Below, one piece after another: positions 7,324 to 15,479 of a stretch of 38,249 bases of DNA. The stretch is from an uncultured Bacilli bacterium. GTDB lineage: Bacteria; Bacillota_I; Bacilli_A; RF39; UBA660. Location of the stretch: positions 1 through 38,249 of the forward strand of contig CANRPB010000005.1 of the NCBI GenBank assembly GCA_947632415.1, in the 5' to 3' direction. The notes under the pieces were generated by a model. The model was not told where the DNA came from and did no database searches. It saw only the letters and a list, made by a program, of their open reading frames with translations. How positions within the stretch are numbered: position 1 is the stretch's first letter; each line of letters opens with the position of its first letter. The translations under genes and the position numbers were made by a program.

Positions 7324-7456
7324 GTGATATTGGGATGCGATGACTGGCTTGGAAACCATGAGCAATACATTTAAAGTTGATTCTTTTAGAATAAGTAAGG
7401 TGGAACCGCGGGGTAACTCGTCCTTAATTGTCTAGAAGATTTTTTTTGGAAAGGAT
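7324..7456 (+). promoter_or_regulatory. Glycine T-box leader of glyS, with a very short Stem I
   Basis: The T-box TGGAACCGCGG (7401-7411) matches UGGNACCGCG. Its UGGA would pair with the UCCA end of tRNA-Gly, whose discriminator base is U. The antiterminator or antisequestrator stem is TAAGG (7396-7400) with CCTTA (7422-7426), then a second helix capped by GTAA (7413-7416). A Stem III-like hairpin is at 7380-7392. Stem I can only be about 7324-7371, closed by TATTG (7328-7332) and CAATA (7363-7367). A GGC at 7346-7348 is a candidate specifier, not assigned. GTCCTT (7420-7425) can also pair with the ribosome site AAGGAT (7451-7456), suggesting translational control. An eight-T run (7440-7447) leaves transcription termination possible. 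Uncharged tRNA-Gly should raise glyS expression. Confidence 0.8.
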
Positions 7457-7462
7457 GATTTT

Positions 7463-8833
7463 ATGGAAAAAATATCGATGGAAAAGATGGCTAATTTGTG
7501 CAAACAATATGGTTTTATTTATCAAGGAAGTGAGATTTATGATGGTCTTGCGAATACTTGGGATTATGGTCCATTGGGTAGTAGATTAAAGAATAATATC
7601 AAGGATGCTTGGAGAAAGAAATTTATTCAAGAAAATAAAAATGCTTATGAGTTGGATGCTGGTATTTTGATGCATCCTAGGGTTTGGGAGGCTTCTGGTC
7701 ATGTTGGTGGTTTTTCTGATCCTTTAATTGATTGTAAAGAGTGTAAGACGAGGCATAGAGTTGATCATTTAATTGAAGACTTTGATGCTAGTGTTGTTGC
7801 TGATAAGATGACGGATGCTGAAATGATGGATTTTGTTAGGAAAAATAGTATTCCTTGTCCTAAGTGTGGTAAGTCTAATTATACTGATATTCGCGAGTTT
7901 AATTTAATGTTTGAGACTTATCGTGGTGTTACTAAGGATTCTAAGAATGTTGTTTATTTAAGACCTGAGAATGCGCAGGGTGAGTATGTTAATTTTCTTA
8001 ATGTTCAAAGGAGTATGCGTGCGAAGTTACCTTTTGCAATAGGACAGATTGGTAAGGCTTTTAGAAATGAGATTACACCAGGAAACTTTACGTTTAGGAC
8101 TATTGAATTTGAACAGATGGAATTTCAGACTTTTTGTAAAAAAGGAATGGATGAAGAGATATATAGTCATTATAAGGATTATGCTAAGAGGTATTTTAAT
8201 TATTTAGGTTTGTCTAGTGAAAATTTAAGGTATCATGATCATGATAAATTAGCGCATTATGCTAAAGAAGCATGTGATATTGAGTATAAATTTCCTTTTG
8301 GTTGGGGAGAGATTAATGGTACTCACAATCGTACTGATTTTGATTTGTCTAGGCATCAGGAGTTTAGCGGTAAGTCTTTAGAGTATTTAGATCCAGATAC
8401 TAATGAAAAGTATATTCCATATATTGTTGAGTCAACGGTTGGTTGTGATAGGACAGTATTAGCGGTTTTATTTGAAAGTTATTGTGAAGAAGTATTAGAG
8501 GATGGTACAACTAGAGAAGTATTGAAGTTAAAGCCTTTTTTGGCTCCTTATAAAGTGGCTGTTTTACCTCTTATGAAGAAGTTTCATAGTTCTAAGGCAT
8601 TAGAGATTTATGATTTATTGAGTAAGGAATTTATGACTTCCTATGATGAGTCTGGTAATATTGGTAAGAGGTATAGAAGACAGGATGTAATTGGAACACC
8701 TTATTGTGTTACAGTTGATGAGGATACGTTAAATTGTAATACAGTTACTGTAAGGGATAGGGATACTATGAAACAAGTAACTTTGAATATTGATGAGTTG
8801 GTTGATTATATTAAAGAGAGAGTAAAGTTTTAG
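7463..8833 (+). CDS. glyS: Glycyl-tRNA synthetase, single-chain alpha2 type
   Basis: A class II synthetase that charges tRNA-Gly. This is the homodimeric form shared with archaea, eukaryotes and some bacteria, not the two-gene GlyQ/GlyS form found here in Bacillus subtilis. Motif 2 is FRNEITPGNFTFRTIEFEQMEF; motif 3 is GCDRTVLAVLFESY. A zinc-type insert has CKEC near residue 94 and CPKC near 133. The anticodon-binding domain fills the last 110 residues. It has 456 residues, normal for the type. AAGGAT (7451-7456) sits 6 bases before the ATG and can be masked by the T-box leader. The gene has its own promoter and a hairpin just after the stop. Confidence 0.95.
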   Translation: MEKISMEKMANLCKQYGFIYQGSEIYDGLANTWDYGPLGSRLKNNIKDAWRKKFIQENKNAYELDAGILMHPRVWEASGHVGGFSDPLIDCKECKTRHRVDHLIEDFDASVVADKMTDAEMMDFVRKNSIPCPKCGKSNYTDIREFNLMFETYRGVTKDSKNVVYLRPENAQGEYVNFLNVQRSMRAKLPFAIGQIGKAFRNEITPGNFTFRTIEFEQMEFQTFCKKGMDEEIYSHYKDYAKRYFNYLGLSSENLRYHDHDKLAHYAKEACDIEYKFPFGWGEINGTHNRTDFDLSRHQEFSGKSLEYLDPDTNEKYIPYIVESTVGCDRTVLAVLFESYCEEVLEDGTTREVLKLKPFLAPYKVAVLPLMKKFHSSKALEIYDLLSKEFMTSYDESGNIGKRYRRQDVIGTPYCVTVDEDTLNCNTVTVRDRDTMKQVTLNIDELVDYIKERVKF

Positions 8834-8853
8834 GGCACATATGTGTCTTTTTT
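8834..8853 (+). terminator. Probable terminator after glyS
   Basis: A short self-complementary hairpin (GGCAC at 8834-8838 with GTGTC at 8843-8847, one wobble, ATAT loop) runs into six Ts. It begins directly at the glyS stop. Confidence 0.55.
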
Positions 8854-8977
8854 GGTGTTAATGATTGTAATTAAGTTTGAAAATATATTTATAAATTTTT
8901 CATTTTAAAAGTTTCATGTAAAAATATTAAATTATCTTTGATTTGAAATTTTTATGGTTCAAAATTGTAAAAAGGTA

Positions 8978-9006
8978 TTTACTTATGGCAATTTATGTGC
9001 TAAAAT
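8978..9006 (+). promoter_or_regulatory. Promoter of the thioester adhesin gene
   Basis: TTTACT (8978-8983) and TAAAAT (9001-9006) are 17 bases apart, with TGC before the -10 (extended -10). AGGGGGAGA follows at 9021-9029. Confidence 0.6.
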
Positions 9007-9033
9007 ACACAGATGTTTATAGGGGGAGATAGT

Positions 9034-10800
9034 ATGTTAAAAAAGGTTAGTTTATTTATGTTTTTGGCATTTTGCGCTTTATTTATATCGGTAGATGGTG
9101 TAAGTGCTGAGCAATGGGTATATCAAAAGATGGCTTTAACTTCTCATCATTTAATGAGTTACAATAATGATAGAGATGCTTTTGGTAGAGCTAATCTTCA
9201 TATAATTGAGGATGTAGATACAGCAAGTAGTTATAGTGCTGGTGATGGAGAAACGAGATATGCTTATTGTGCTGATGTTGATACAGGTGGATACAATGGA
9301 ACATATGTAAGATCTTTAATTAATAATAGTGACTATAATGGCAATGGAGCTAAAATGAGAGCAATTTTAAGTAGTTCTTATCCTTTTGTTACGTTAAATG
9401 AGATGAAGGCGTTATACAGGGAGCAAATGGGTGAAAATTTGTATAATGCTAATGCGATAAAAGATTTGACATATCAAGAGGCAATATATGTTTCGCAAGC
9501 TGCTGTTTGGACAATAAGTAATCCTAATAGAACTCCATTTACTTATTCACATAATATGGAAGATTCGGAAATGTTAAGTTTGACACATGGAAGAATTGGT
9601 TTAACTTGTGATTGGTCAGTAACAGATCCAAGTGCTGAAAATTATTGCTACCCATCAGTAGAAGCTACAAAATATGAAAAAAATGAAGCGGTTGTAGGTA
9701 AAAGAGTAAATGCTATGGTTGAGTGGTTATTATCACTTGATGGTAGTGAAATTGATGGAAGTGGAAATGTTAATGTCAATGTTGTTTCTAAGGAGTTAAC
9801 TTATGATAATAGCAAGGACAAGAATATAGCAATAGTAAAATTTAAAGTTAGTTTGGATAATTTAACAGGTGTTGATTCATTGTCTGAAACAAATGTTAAA
9901 GTAACTGATGCTAATTCTCAAGTAATTAATACTGATTATAAAGATGGTGTTTATACAATTACACAGGAGTATGATTCTAATATTAAAAATGTTAAGTTTG
10001 ATATTTCTGTCGATTATAGTTCAAGTTATGGAAAGAAAGCCTATTTATACAAATCAAGTGGACAACAAGATTTAGTAAGTGTTGAAAATAGTAGTGTTAC
10101 TAAGAATGCTAAAGCTAATGTTGAGATTGATAATGATGGAGGCGATGCTGAGTTTTCTAAGGTTGATATAACTAATCAGCAGGAACTTCCAGGGGCAACA
10201 TTAAGAGTTTTGGATGCTAATGGAAATTTAATTGAAGAGTGGGTTTCTACAAATGAAAAGCATATCATAAAAAATCTTAAAGAGGGTAAATATACTTTAG
10301 TTGAAATTATTGCTCCAGAAGGATATGTAACGGCTAATTCTGTTGAGTTTGAGGTAAAAAAAGGTGAAGTTACACAAGTTACTATGATTGATGATGTTAC
10401 TAAAGTTTTAATATCTAAGAAAGATTTTACGACTGAAGAAGAGGTTGTGGGTGCTAAACTTCAAATAAAAGACAAAGATGGTAATGTTATTTATGAATGG
10501 ATTTCGGGAACAGAACCATACTATATTGAAAAGTTACCTGTGGGTAAATATACATTAGTTGAAACAGTATATCCAAATGGCTATGAAGAGGGAATGATTG
10601 TTGATGGCGTTCTTGTATCAGAATATGATTTTGAAGTAGCTAATACTGGAGAAATTCAAACTATTGATGTATATAATAGAGCTAGTGTAATTACTGATGT
10701 ACCAAATACTGGAATTCATACATCTATTACTTTAGGAACTATTTTAATTATAACAGGTAGTTTAGTAGTATTTATTTCAAGAAAAAAGAGATTAAATTAA
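9034..10800 (+). CDS. Wall-anchored thioester-domain (TQXA) surface protein
   Basis: A secreted surface protein of 588 residues. Signal peptide 1-25 ends VSA. The thioester domain follows: Cys79 in YAYCADVDT and Gln155 in VSQAAVW are placed to form the Cys-Gln thioester used by Gram-positive adhesins to bind host targets covalently. The usual TQ is SQ here. Two SpaA-type prealbumin domains follow (about 372-460 and 460-550), each with a (L)VE(I/T) strand and a Lys near its start, as in isopeptide-bonded repeats. The end has VPNTG, a hydrophobic stretch and RKKRLN, a sortase signal with V in place of L. AGGGGGAG at 9021-9028 selects ATG 9034; the ATG at 9013 has no RBS. No sortase gene is in the window. 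It is a single-gene unit. Confidence 0.82.
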   Translation: MLKKVSLFMFLAFCALFISVDGVSAEQWVYQKMALTSHHLMSYNNDRDAFGRANLHIIEDVDTASSYSAGDGETRYAYCADVDTGGYNGTYVRSLINNSDYNGNGAKMRAILSSSYPFVTLNEMKALYREQMGENLYNANAIKDLTYQEAIYVSQAAVWTISNPNRTPFTYSHNMEDSEMLSLTHGRIGLTCDWSVTDPSAENYCYPSVEATKYEKNEAVVGKRVNAMVEWLLSLDGSEIDGSGNVNVNVVSKELTYDNSKDKNIAIVKFKVSLDNLTGVDSLSETNVKVTDANSQVINTDYKDGVYTITQEYDSNIKNVKFDISVDYSSSYGKKAYLYKSSGQQDLVSVENSSVTKNAKANVEIDNDGGDAEFSKVDITNQQELPGATLRVLDANGNLIEEWVSTNEKHIIKNLKEGKYTLVEIIAPEGYVTANSVEFEVKKGEVTQVTMIDDVTKVLISKKDFTTEEEVVGAKLQIKDKDGNVIYEWISGTEPYYIEKLPVGKYTLVETVYPNGYEEGMIVDGVLVSEYDFEVANTGEIQTIDVYNRASVITDVPNTGIHTSITLGTILIITGSLVVFISRKKRLN

Positions 10801-10828
10801 AAACAGGATAAGTATAGCCTGTTTTTTT
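10799..10828 (+). terminator. Terminator 1 after the thioester adhesin
   Basis: The stem pairs AAAACAGG (10800-10807) with CCTGTTTT (from 10818), with a 10-base loop and a seven-T run. It begins at the stop codon. Confidence 0.85.
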
Positions 10829-10846
10829 AGTGATAAAATTTATGAG

Positions 10847-10867
10847 AACTAGACGTCTAGTTTTTTT
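10847..10867 (+). terminator. Terminator 2 (perfect 16-base palindrome plus T-run)
   Basis: AACTAGACGTCTAGTT (10847-10862) is fully palindromic: a 6-bp stem with an ACGT loop leading into Ts up to 10867. It acts as a back-up to the hairpin 20 bases upstream. A dimeric operator is an alternative reading. Confidence 0.65.
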
Positions 10868-10892
10868 AAGACTTATTTTTTTATATACTTTT

Positions 10893-10920
10893 TTGTCGAA
10901 CTTTGTTATAATTATATTAT
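10893..10920 (+). promoter_or_regulatory. Possible promoter of the autolysin operon
   Basis: TTGTCG (10893-10898) and TATTAT (10915-10920) are 16 bases apart. A better TATAAT at 10907-10912 has no matching -35. The AGGAGGG ribosome site starts at 10927. Confidence 0.4.
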
Positions 10921-10941
10921 CATGCTAGGAGGGTGTTATTT

Positions 10942-12927
10942 ATGAGTATTAAAAAATATTGGTTACATTCTTTTATTTGTATACTATTATTTTTAGTAAA
11001 TATAAATGTTTGTTATGGTTTAGATGGTATTGTTAATGGTACTAGTATTCATGTTAGAAGTGGTGCTGGGACGAGTTATGAAAGTTTAGGCAAAGTTGAT
11101 TTGCCATCGGTTTATACATTGCTTGATGAAAATAAGATATCTCCAACTGATGGAACTAGTGCTAATTGTTCTTATTGGTATAAAATATCATATAATAATC
11201 AGGATGGTTATATTTGTAGTATTTATCTAACGATTGTTTCTGATAAGGGAACAGCAGGGGGAACAGGGGATTTTGAGGCTGATTTGGTTCAGTTTCCTGA
11301 TAGTTACAAAGAAAGTTTACGTCAGTTACATAGTCTTTATCCTAATGCTACCTTCACTGCTTTTAATACGGGTTTAGATTGGCAAACGGTTGTAGATAAT
11401 GAGAATTATATAAAGTCAGGCTCTCCTAAAAATAGTGCTAGAAGTTTGATGCAGACTAAATATGATGGTTATAAATCAACTAATAGTATTGTCTATAATT
11501 GGGCAACTAATATTTGGAATACTAATATATCTGGTGGTGGATCATCGTGGTTTGCGGCTCATGAAGATGTTATATCATATTACTTGGATCCTAGAAATTT
11601 CTTAACTTATAATAGTGTTTTTATGTTTTTAAATCATGGATATTCTACTAATATCAATTATAATGAAGGTGCGATTGATAATATATTAAAAGGTAGTTTT
11701 ATGTCGGGTAATATGACTAATGATAATGTTCATAGTTTTGCTAATGCTTTTATTGATGCTGGTAGACAATCGGGTATTAGTCCATATTATTTAGCGGCTC
11801 GTGTTATTCAAGAGATAGGACGTAGTTCAACTAGGAGTAGTTATGTTAATGGTTCTAGTGGTTATTATAATTACTATAATATTGATGCTTCGGGAAATGA
11901 TCATTTGGCTAATGCTTTGAATCGGGCTAAGAATGAAGGCTGGGATGATGATTATAAGGCGATAGTAGGAGGTGCTAAGTTTATTGCTGATGGTTATGTA
12001 AGTACTGGTCAAAGCACTCTTTATTTAGAAAAATGGGATGTTGTTGATGGTGGAAATGGTTTTTATAGTCATCAGTACATGCAGAATATTCAGGCTCCTG
12101 TGAGTGAGGCTAATACTTTATATAATACATATCTACAAAATGATTTAATGACAGGAAATATGGAATTTTTAATACCTGTTTATACGGGTATGACAGCAGG
12201 TACTAAGTTACCAAATACAGGTAATCCTAATAATTATTTAAGGGAAGTAACTATTAATGGTTATGTTATTAATGGTTTTGATATTAATCAACTTGAGTAT
12301 AATTATAATGTTTCTTCTGTAACAAATCAGGTAGAAATAGGGGCTAATAAAATAGCTAATACATCAAGTGTTAATGGAATTGGAACTATTGAAATAAAAG
12401 ATAATAGTTATACTCATAGTATTACTGTTACAGCTGAAAATGGGAATGTAAGAACCTACAAGATTAATTTTACTAAGGATGATGATAAGCCAATTTCAAT
12501 CAGTGATATTATTAATTCTAAGGGTTATGTAAGTGATGGTGTGTATTTATCAGGAATAAATGTTGGAACTAGCGCTGATAGCCTTGCTGATAATTTAAAA
12601 TCAGGAATATCTAATATAAGTATAAGTATAACTAATAGTGCTGGTAGTATAAAGACAACTGATACAGTGGCAACAGGTGATAAAGTTACTATTACAAGTG
12701 GTAATGAAACTAAGACATATACTGTTATTATCTATGGCGATTTGAATGGTGATGGAAAAATTGCATCAAGTGATTATGTTTTTGTAAAAAATTATATAAT
12801 GGGTACTAAAGTTTTATTATCTGAGCAAATAAAAGCCGGTGATATAAATAAAGATGGTAGAAGCACATCAAGTGATTATGTACTTATAAAAAATCATATA
12901 ATGGGAACGAATATTATTAAACAATAA
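10942..12927 (+). CDS. Secreted SH3b/glucosaminidase autolysin with C-terminal dockerin
   Basis: A 661-residue secreted peptidoglycan hydrolase. The order is: signal peptide (about 1-28, ending in the CYG region); SH3b domain (about 30-100, SIHVRSGAGTSYESLG); a spacer with LRQLHSLYPNATFTAFNTGLDW and YYLDPRNFL, typical of clostridial wall hydrolases; a GH73-like glucosaminidase domain (about 240-390) with probable catalytic Glu in ARVIQEIG; a cadherin-like beta-sandwich (about 430-510); and a type I dockerin with two calcium loops, DLNGDGKIASSD and DINKDGRSTSSD, each followed by a YVxxKNxIMG-like helix. AGGAGGG (10927-10933) is 8 bases before ATG 10942; the GTG at 10933 lies in the RBS. The next gene starts 11 bases after the stop. 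The dockerin implies docking to a cohesin-type partner. Confidence 0.83.
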   Translation: MSIKKYWLHSFICILLFLVNINVCYGLDGIVNGTSIHVRSGAGTSYESLGKVDLPSVYTLLDENKISPTDGTSANCSYWYKISYNNQDGYICSIYLTIVSDKGTAGGTGDFEADLVQFPDSYKESLRQLHSLYPNATFTAFNTGLDWQTVVDNENYIKSGSPKNSARSLMQTKYDGYKSTNSIVYNWATNIWNTNISGGGSSWFAAHEDVISYYLDPRNFLTYNSVFMFLNHGYSTNINYNEGAIDNILKGSFMSGNMTNDNVHSFANAFIDAGRQSGISPYYLAARVIQEIGRSSTRSSYVNGSSGYYNYYNIDASGNDHLANALNRAKNEGWDDDYKAIVGGAKFIADGYVSTGQSTLYLEKWDVVDGGNGFYSHQYMQNIQAPVSEANTLYNTYLQNDLMTGNMEFLIPVYTGMTAGTKLPNTGNPNNYLREVTINGYVINGFDINQLEYNYNVSSVTNQVEIGANKIANTSSVNGIGTIEIKDNSYTHSITVTAENGNVRTYKINFTKDDDKPISISDIINSKGYVSDGVYLSGINVGTSADSLADNLKSGISNISISITNSAGSIKTTDTVATGDKVTITSGNETKTYTVIIYGDLNGDGKIASSDYVFVKNYIMGTKVLLSEQIKAGDINKDGRSTSSDYVLIKNHIMGTNIIKQ

Positions 12928-12938
12928 AGGAGAGTATT

Positions 12939-14309
12939 ATGAAAATATTAAAGAAAACATTATTTTTAATTTCATTTTTGATATTAATTCCATTAGTAAA
13001 TGCTGGTTCATTTACGGCTGGTTCAAGTTCTACTAATCCAACTGTTGGTTCAAAAGTAACCATTACTGTAAATGGTAGTAATTTGGCTGGTAAGTTTACT
13101 GTTTCATCTTCAAATACAAGTGTTTTATCTGGTGGCGGAAGCATATGGGTGGAAAATGGAAGCAATAGTGTTACATTTGAGGCTAAAAGTGCTGGAAGCA
13201 CTGTTATAACTATAAATGCTTCTGATGTTTCAGATAGTTCAGATGGTAGTCCTATAACTGGAAGTAAAACGATAAACATAACTGTTGCTAATAGTGGTTC
13301 TAGAACGAATAATGGTGGAACTAATGCTATTACAAATAATAATACAATTAAGTCATCAATTAACTATTTAACAAAATTGGAAATAGAGGGTGTTCAATTA
13401 AGTCCTGCTTTTGATAAAAATACAATTGAATATGAAGTTTTATTGGAACCTGGGACAGAAAAGATAAATGTAATTGCTGAAAAAGAAAGTAGTGTATCAT
13501 ATGTAACTGGTGTTGGTGAAGTACAGGTTAGTGAAGGTGTTAATTTTATAAGTGTTGTTGTTACGGCTGAAAATGGTGCTAAAAAAACATACATAATTAA
13601 GGCTACTGTTCCAGAGGAAAATCCTATTATTGTTAATGTTGATGATAAAGAAATGACACTTGTTAAAAAAAGTGAGGCAATGCCAGGTAGTAGTGATTAC
13701 TATGTATTGGGTAGTGTGGTTATTAATGATATTGAAGTACCAGCATATATTAATGATATAACTGGCTATGTATTAGTTGCTTTGAAGGATAGTGAAGGCA
13801 ATGTTGAACTTTATCGTTATGATAAAGAAAATGCTTCATATTCAAAATATAATGAATTTGGTTTTAATGCTATTAGGATTAGTTTGGTTAATGCTCCAAG
13901 TATTCCGGATGGTTATAAGTTAGAAAAGATTGTTATAAATGATATTGAAGTGGAAGCCTATACTAAGGAGAATAGTTATCCTTTAGTGTATGGAATTAAT
14001 TTAGAAACGGGAAAATCAAGTTTTTATACGTATGATAGTTTAGAAAATACTATTCAAAGATATGAGGTTAATGAAACAAAAGAAAATTCGATTGATTATT
14101 CCTATTATATAATACTTGGATTATCTGGAGTTATTATATTTCAATTTATCATAATGATTATAGTTACTATTTCTAAAAATAGGAAACAAAAGAAAAAATT
14201 ACGTAATAAATTAGATACAAAAACTGAGTTTGAAAAAAATAATGAGAGTTTGTCAGAAAATACTAAAAATAACGATAATTCAGAACATGATGGCATGTAT
14301 AAATTTTAA
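12939..14309 (+). CDS. Membrane-anchored Ig/cohesin-like surface protein
   Basis: A 456-residue surface protein. Signal peptide 1-22 ends VNA. Residues 23-115 form an Ig-like or cohesin-like beta domain (VGSKVTITVNG ... FEAKSAGSTVITINASDVSD). A cadherin-like beta-sandwich follows (about 145-225), of the same type as in the upstream autolysin. A domain with a repeated INDIEVxAY unit (about residues 263 and 323) comes next. One membrane helix (about 386-410) and a charged 45-residue cytoplasmic tail end the protein. AAGGAGAG precedes the ATG, 11 bases after the autolysin stop, so the two are co-transcribed. It could be the docking partner of the dockerin, which is inference. There is no LPxTG motif. 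A hairpin follows. Confidence 0.72.
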   Translation: MKILKKTLFLISFLILIPLVNAGSFTAGSSSTNPTVGSKVTITVNGSNLAGKFTVSSSNTSVLSGGGSIWVENGSNSVTFEAKSAGSTVITINASDVSDSSDGSPITGSKTINITVANSGSRTNNGGTNAITNNNTIKSSINYLTKLEIEGVQLSPAFDKNTIEYEVLLEPGTEKINVIAEKESSVSYVTGVGEVQVSEGVNFISVVVTAENGAKKTYIIKATVPEENPIIVNVDDKEMTLVKKSEAMPGSSDYYVLGSVVINDIEVPAYINDITGYVLVALKDSEGNVELYRYDKENASYSKYNEFGFNAIRISLVNAPSIPDGYKLEKIVINDIEVEAYTKENSYPLVYGINLETGKSSFYTYDSLENTIQRYEVNETKENSIDYSYYIILGLSGVIIFQFIIMIIVTISKNRKQKKKLRNKLDTKTEFEKNNESLSENTKNNDNSEHDGMYKF

Positions 14310-14310
14310 G

Positions 14311-14333
14311 AAACACTATATGGTGTTTTTTTT
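14311..14333 (+). terminator. Terminator of the autolysin operon
   Basis: AAACAC (14311-14316) pairs with GTGTTT (14323-14328) around a six-base loop, followed by a long T-run. It starts just after the stop of the upstream gene. Confidence 0.75.
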
Positions 14334-14352
14334 CTTTTTTGTCGTATTATGT

Positions 14353-14381
14353 TTGTTTTATTAGGTAAAATAATATATAAT
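14353..14381 (+). promoter_or_regulatory. Promoter of the wall-polysaccharide locus (tagO)
   Basis: TTGTTT (14353-14358) and TATAAT (14376-14381) are 17 bases apart. AGGTGA begins at 14388, so the predicted leader is only about 11 nt. Confidence 0.65.
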
Positions 14382-14398
14382 GATAATAGGTGAAGAAA

Positions 14399-15457
14399 AT
14401 GAGTGATTTAATAGGTAAGATATTACTGATGATTTTTATACCTTTTGCTTTTGTTACTATAACTATGCCTTTTATAAGGAATTTAGCGTTACAAATTGGC
14501 GCTATTGATAAACCAAGAGGTAGACATATTCACAAGTCTGATATGCCTAAACTTGGTGGTTTAGCTATATTTTTAGGTTTTCTTCTTGGTTATATGATTT
14601 TTGGAGAACATAGTGAACAGATGAATTCTGTTTTAATTGGAAGTTTTATAATAATTTTAACTGGTATTATAGATGATATATGTGAGCTTAAACCTTTACC
14701 TAAATTAATTGGACAAGTTGTGGCAAGTAGTGTTATTGCTATTTATGGAAAAATATTATTAGTGGATGTTAGTGCTTTTGGTATTTATTTAAATTTTGGT
14801 GTTTTTACTTATCCGATAACGATATTATTTATTGTTGCTTGTATTAATTGTATTAATTTAATAGATGGTTTGGATGGTTTATCTGGGGGTATAAGTTCTA
14901 TTTATTATTTAACAATTGGAATAATTGCTAGTATAATGGGAAAATTTGATTTAGAATTTGTTTTGACGTTTACTATGCTTGGATCAACTTTAGGTTTTTT
15001 GGTTCATAATTTTTATCCTGCTAAGATTTTTGCGGGTGATTCGGGTAGTATGTTTATGGGTTTTACTATTGCAGTAATTGCTTTATTAGGTTTTAAAAAT
15101 GTTACTATGTCGTCTTTAATTATTCCATTATTGGTACTTGCTATACCAATTTTGGATACTTTATTTGCAATTATAAGACGTACTATTAAGGGTGAGAAAA
15201 TATATGTGGGTGATACATATCATATTCATCATCAATTTTTAAAAAGAAATTTTAGTCAAAGAAGTACAGTTTTAATAATTTATGCAATTGATATGTTATT
15301 TGCTTTAGCATCTATTGTTTATGTTTTAAAGGATAATAGATTGGGTTATATAATTTATGGTATATTACTAGTAATTGTCATTTTATTTGTTTGGAATACT
15401 AATGTAATATTTGATAGGAAAGAGTTAAAGAAGAAATTTAGATGTAGTAAAAAATGA
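14399..15457 (+). CDS. tagO: Undecaprenyl-phosphate sugar-1-phosphate transferase (TagO/WecA type)
   Basis: A polytopic enzyme of the MraY/WecA/TagO family that moves GlcNAc-1-phosphate (usually) from UDP-GlcNAc to undecaprenyl phosphate, starting a wall glycan on the inner membrane face. Asp-Asp is at residues 92-93 (IIDDICELKPLPK), NLIDGLDGL at 153-161, then GDSGSMF and the His-rich HIHHQFL typical of WecA/TagO rather than MraY. It has 352 residues and about 10-11 membrane segments. AGGTGA (14388-14393) selects ATG 14399; the GTG at 14390 lies within the RBS. It is the first gene of the polysaccharide locus, followed by two GT2 genes and the exporter. The exact sugar is not shown by sequence. 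Confidence 0.85.
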   Translation: MSDLIGKILLMIFIPFAFVTITMPFIRNLALQIGAIDKPRGRHIHKSDMPKLGGLAIFLGFLLGYMIFGEHSEQMNSVLIGSFIIILTGIIDDICELKPLPKLIGQVVASSVIAIYGKILLVDVSAFGIYLNFGVFTYPITILFIVACINCINLIDGLDGLSGGISSIYYLTIGIIASIMGKFDLEFVLTFTMLGSTLGFLVHNFYPAKIFAGDSGSMFMGFTIAVIALLGFKNVTMSSLIIPLLVLAIPILDTLFAIIRRTIKGEKIYVGDTYHIHHQFLKRNFSQRSTVLIIYAIDMLFALASIVYVLKDNRLGYIIYGILLVIVILFVWNTNVIFDRKELKKKFRCSKK

Positions 15458-15479
15458 GTCAAAGTTTGGAGGTGACACT

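Noticed and set aside
10847..10862. Palindrome AACTAGACGTCTAGTT as a regulator operator
   Set aside because: It is followed by a T-run and sits directly after another terminator, so a back-up terminator is the simpler reading, though an operator is not excluded.
12939..14309. Sortase-anchored protein
   Set aside because: The hydrophobic segment is followed by a long charged tail and no LPxTG-like motif precedes it, so it is a single-span membrane protein.
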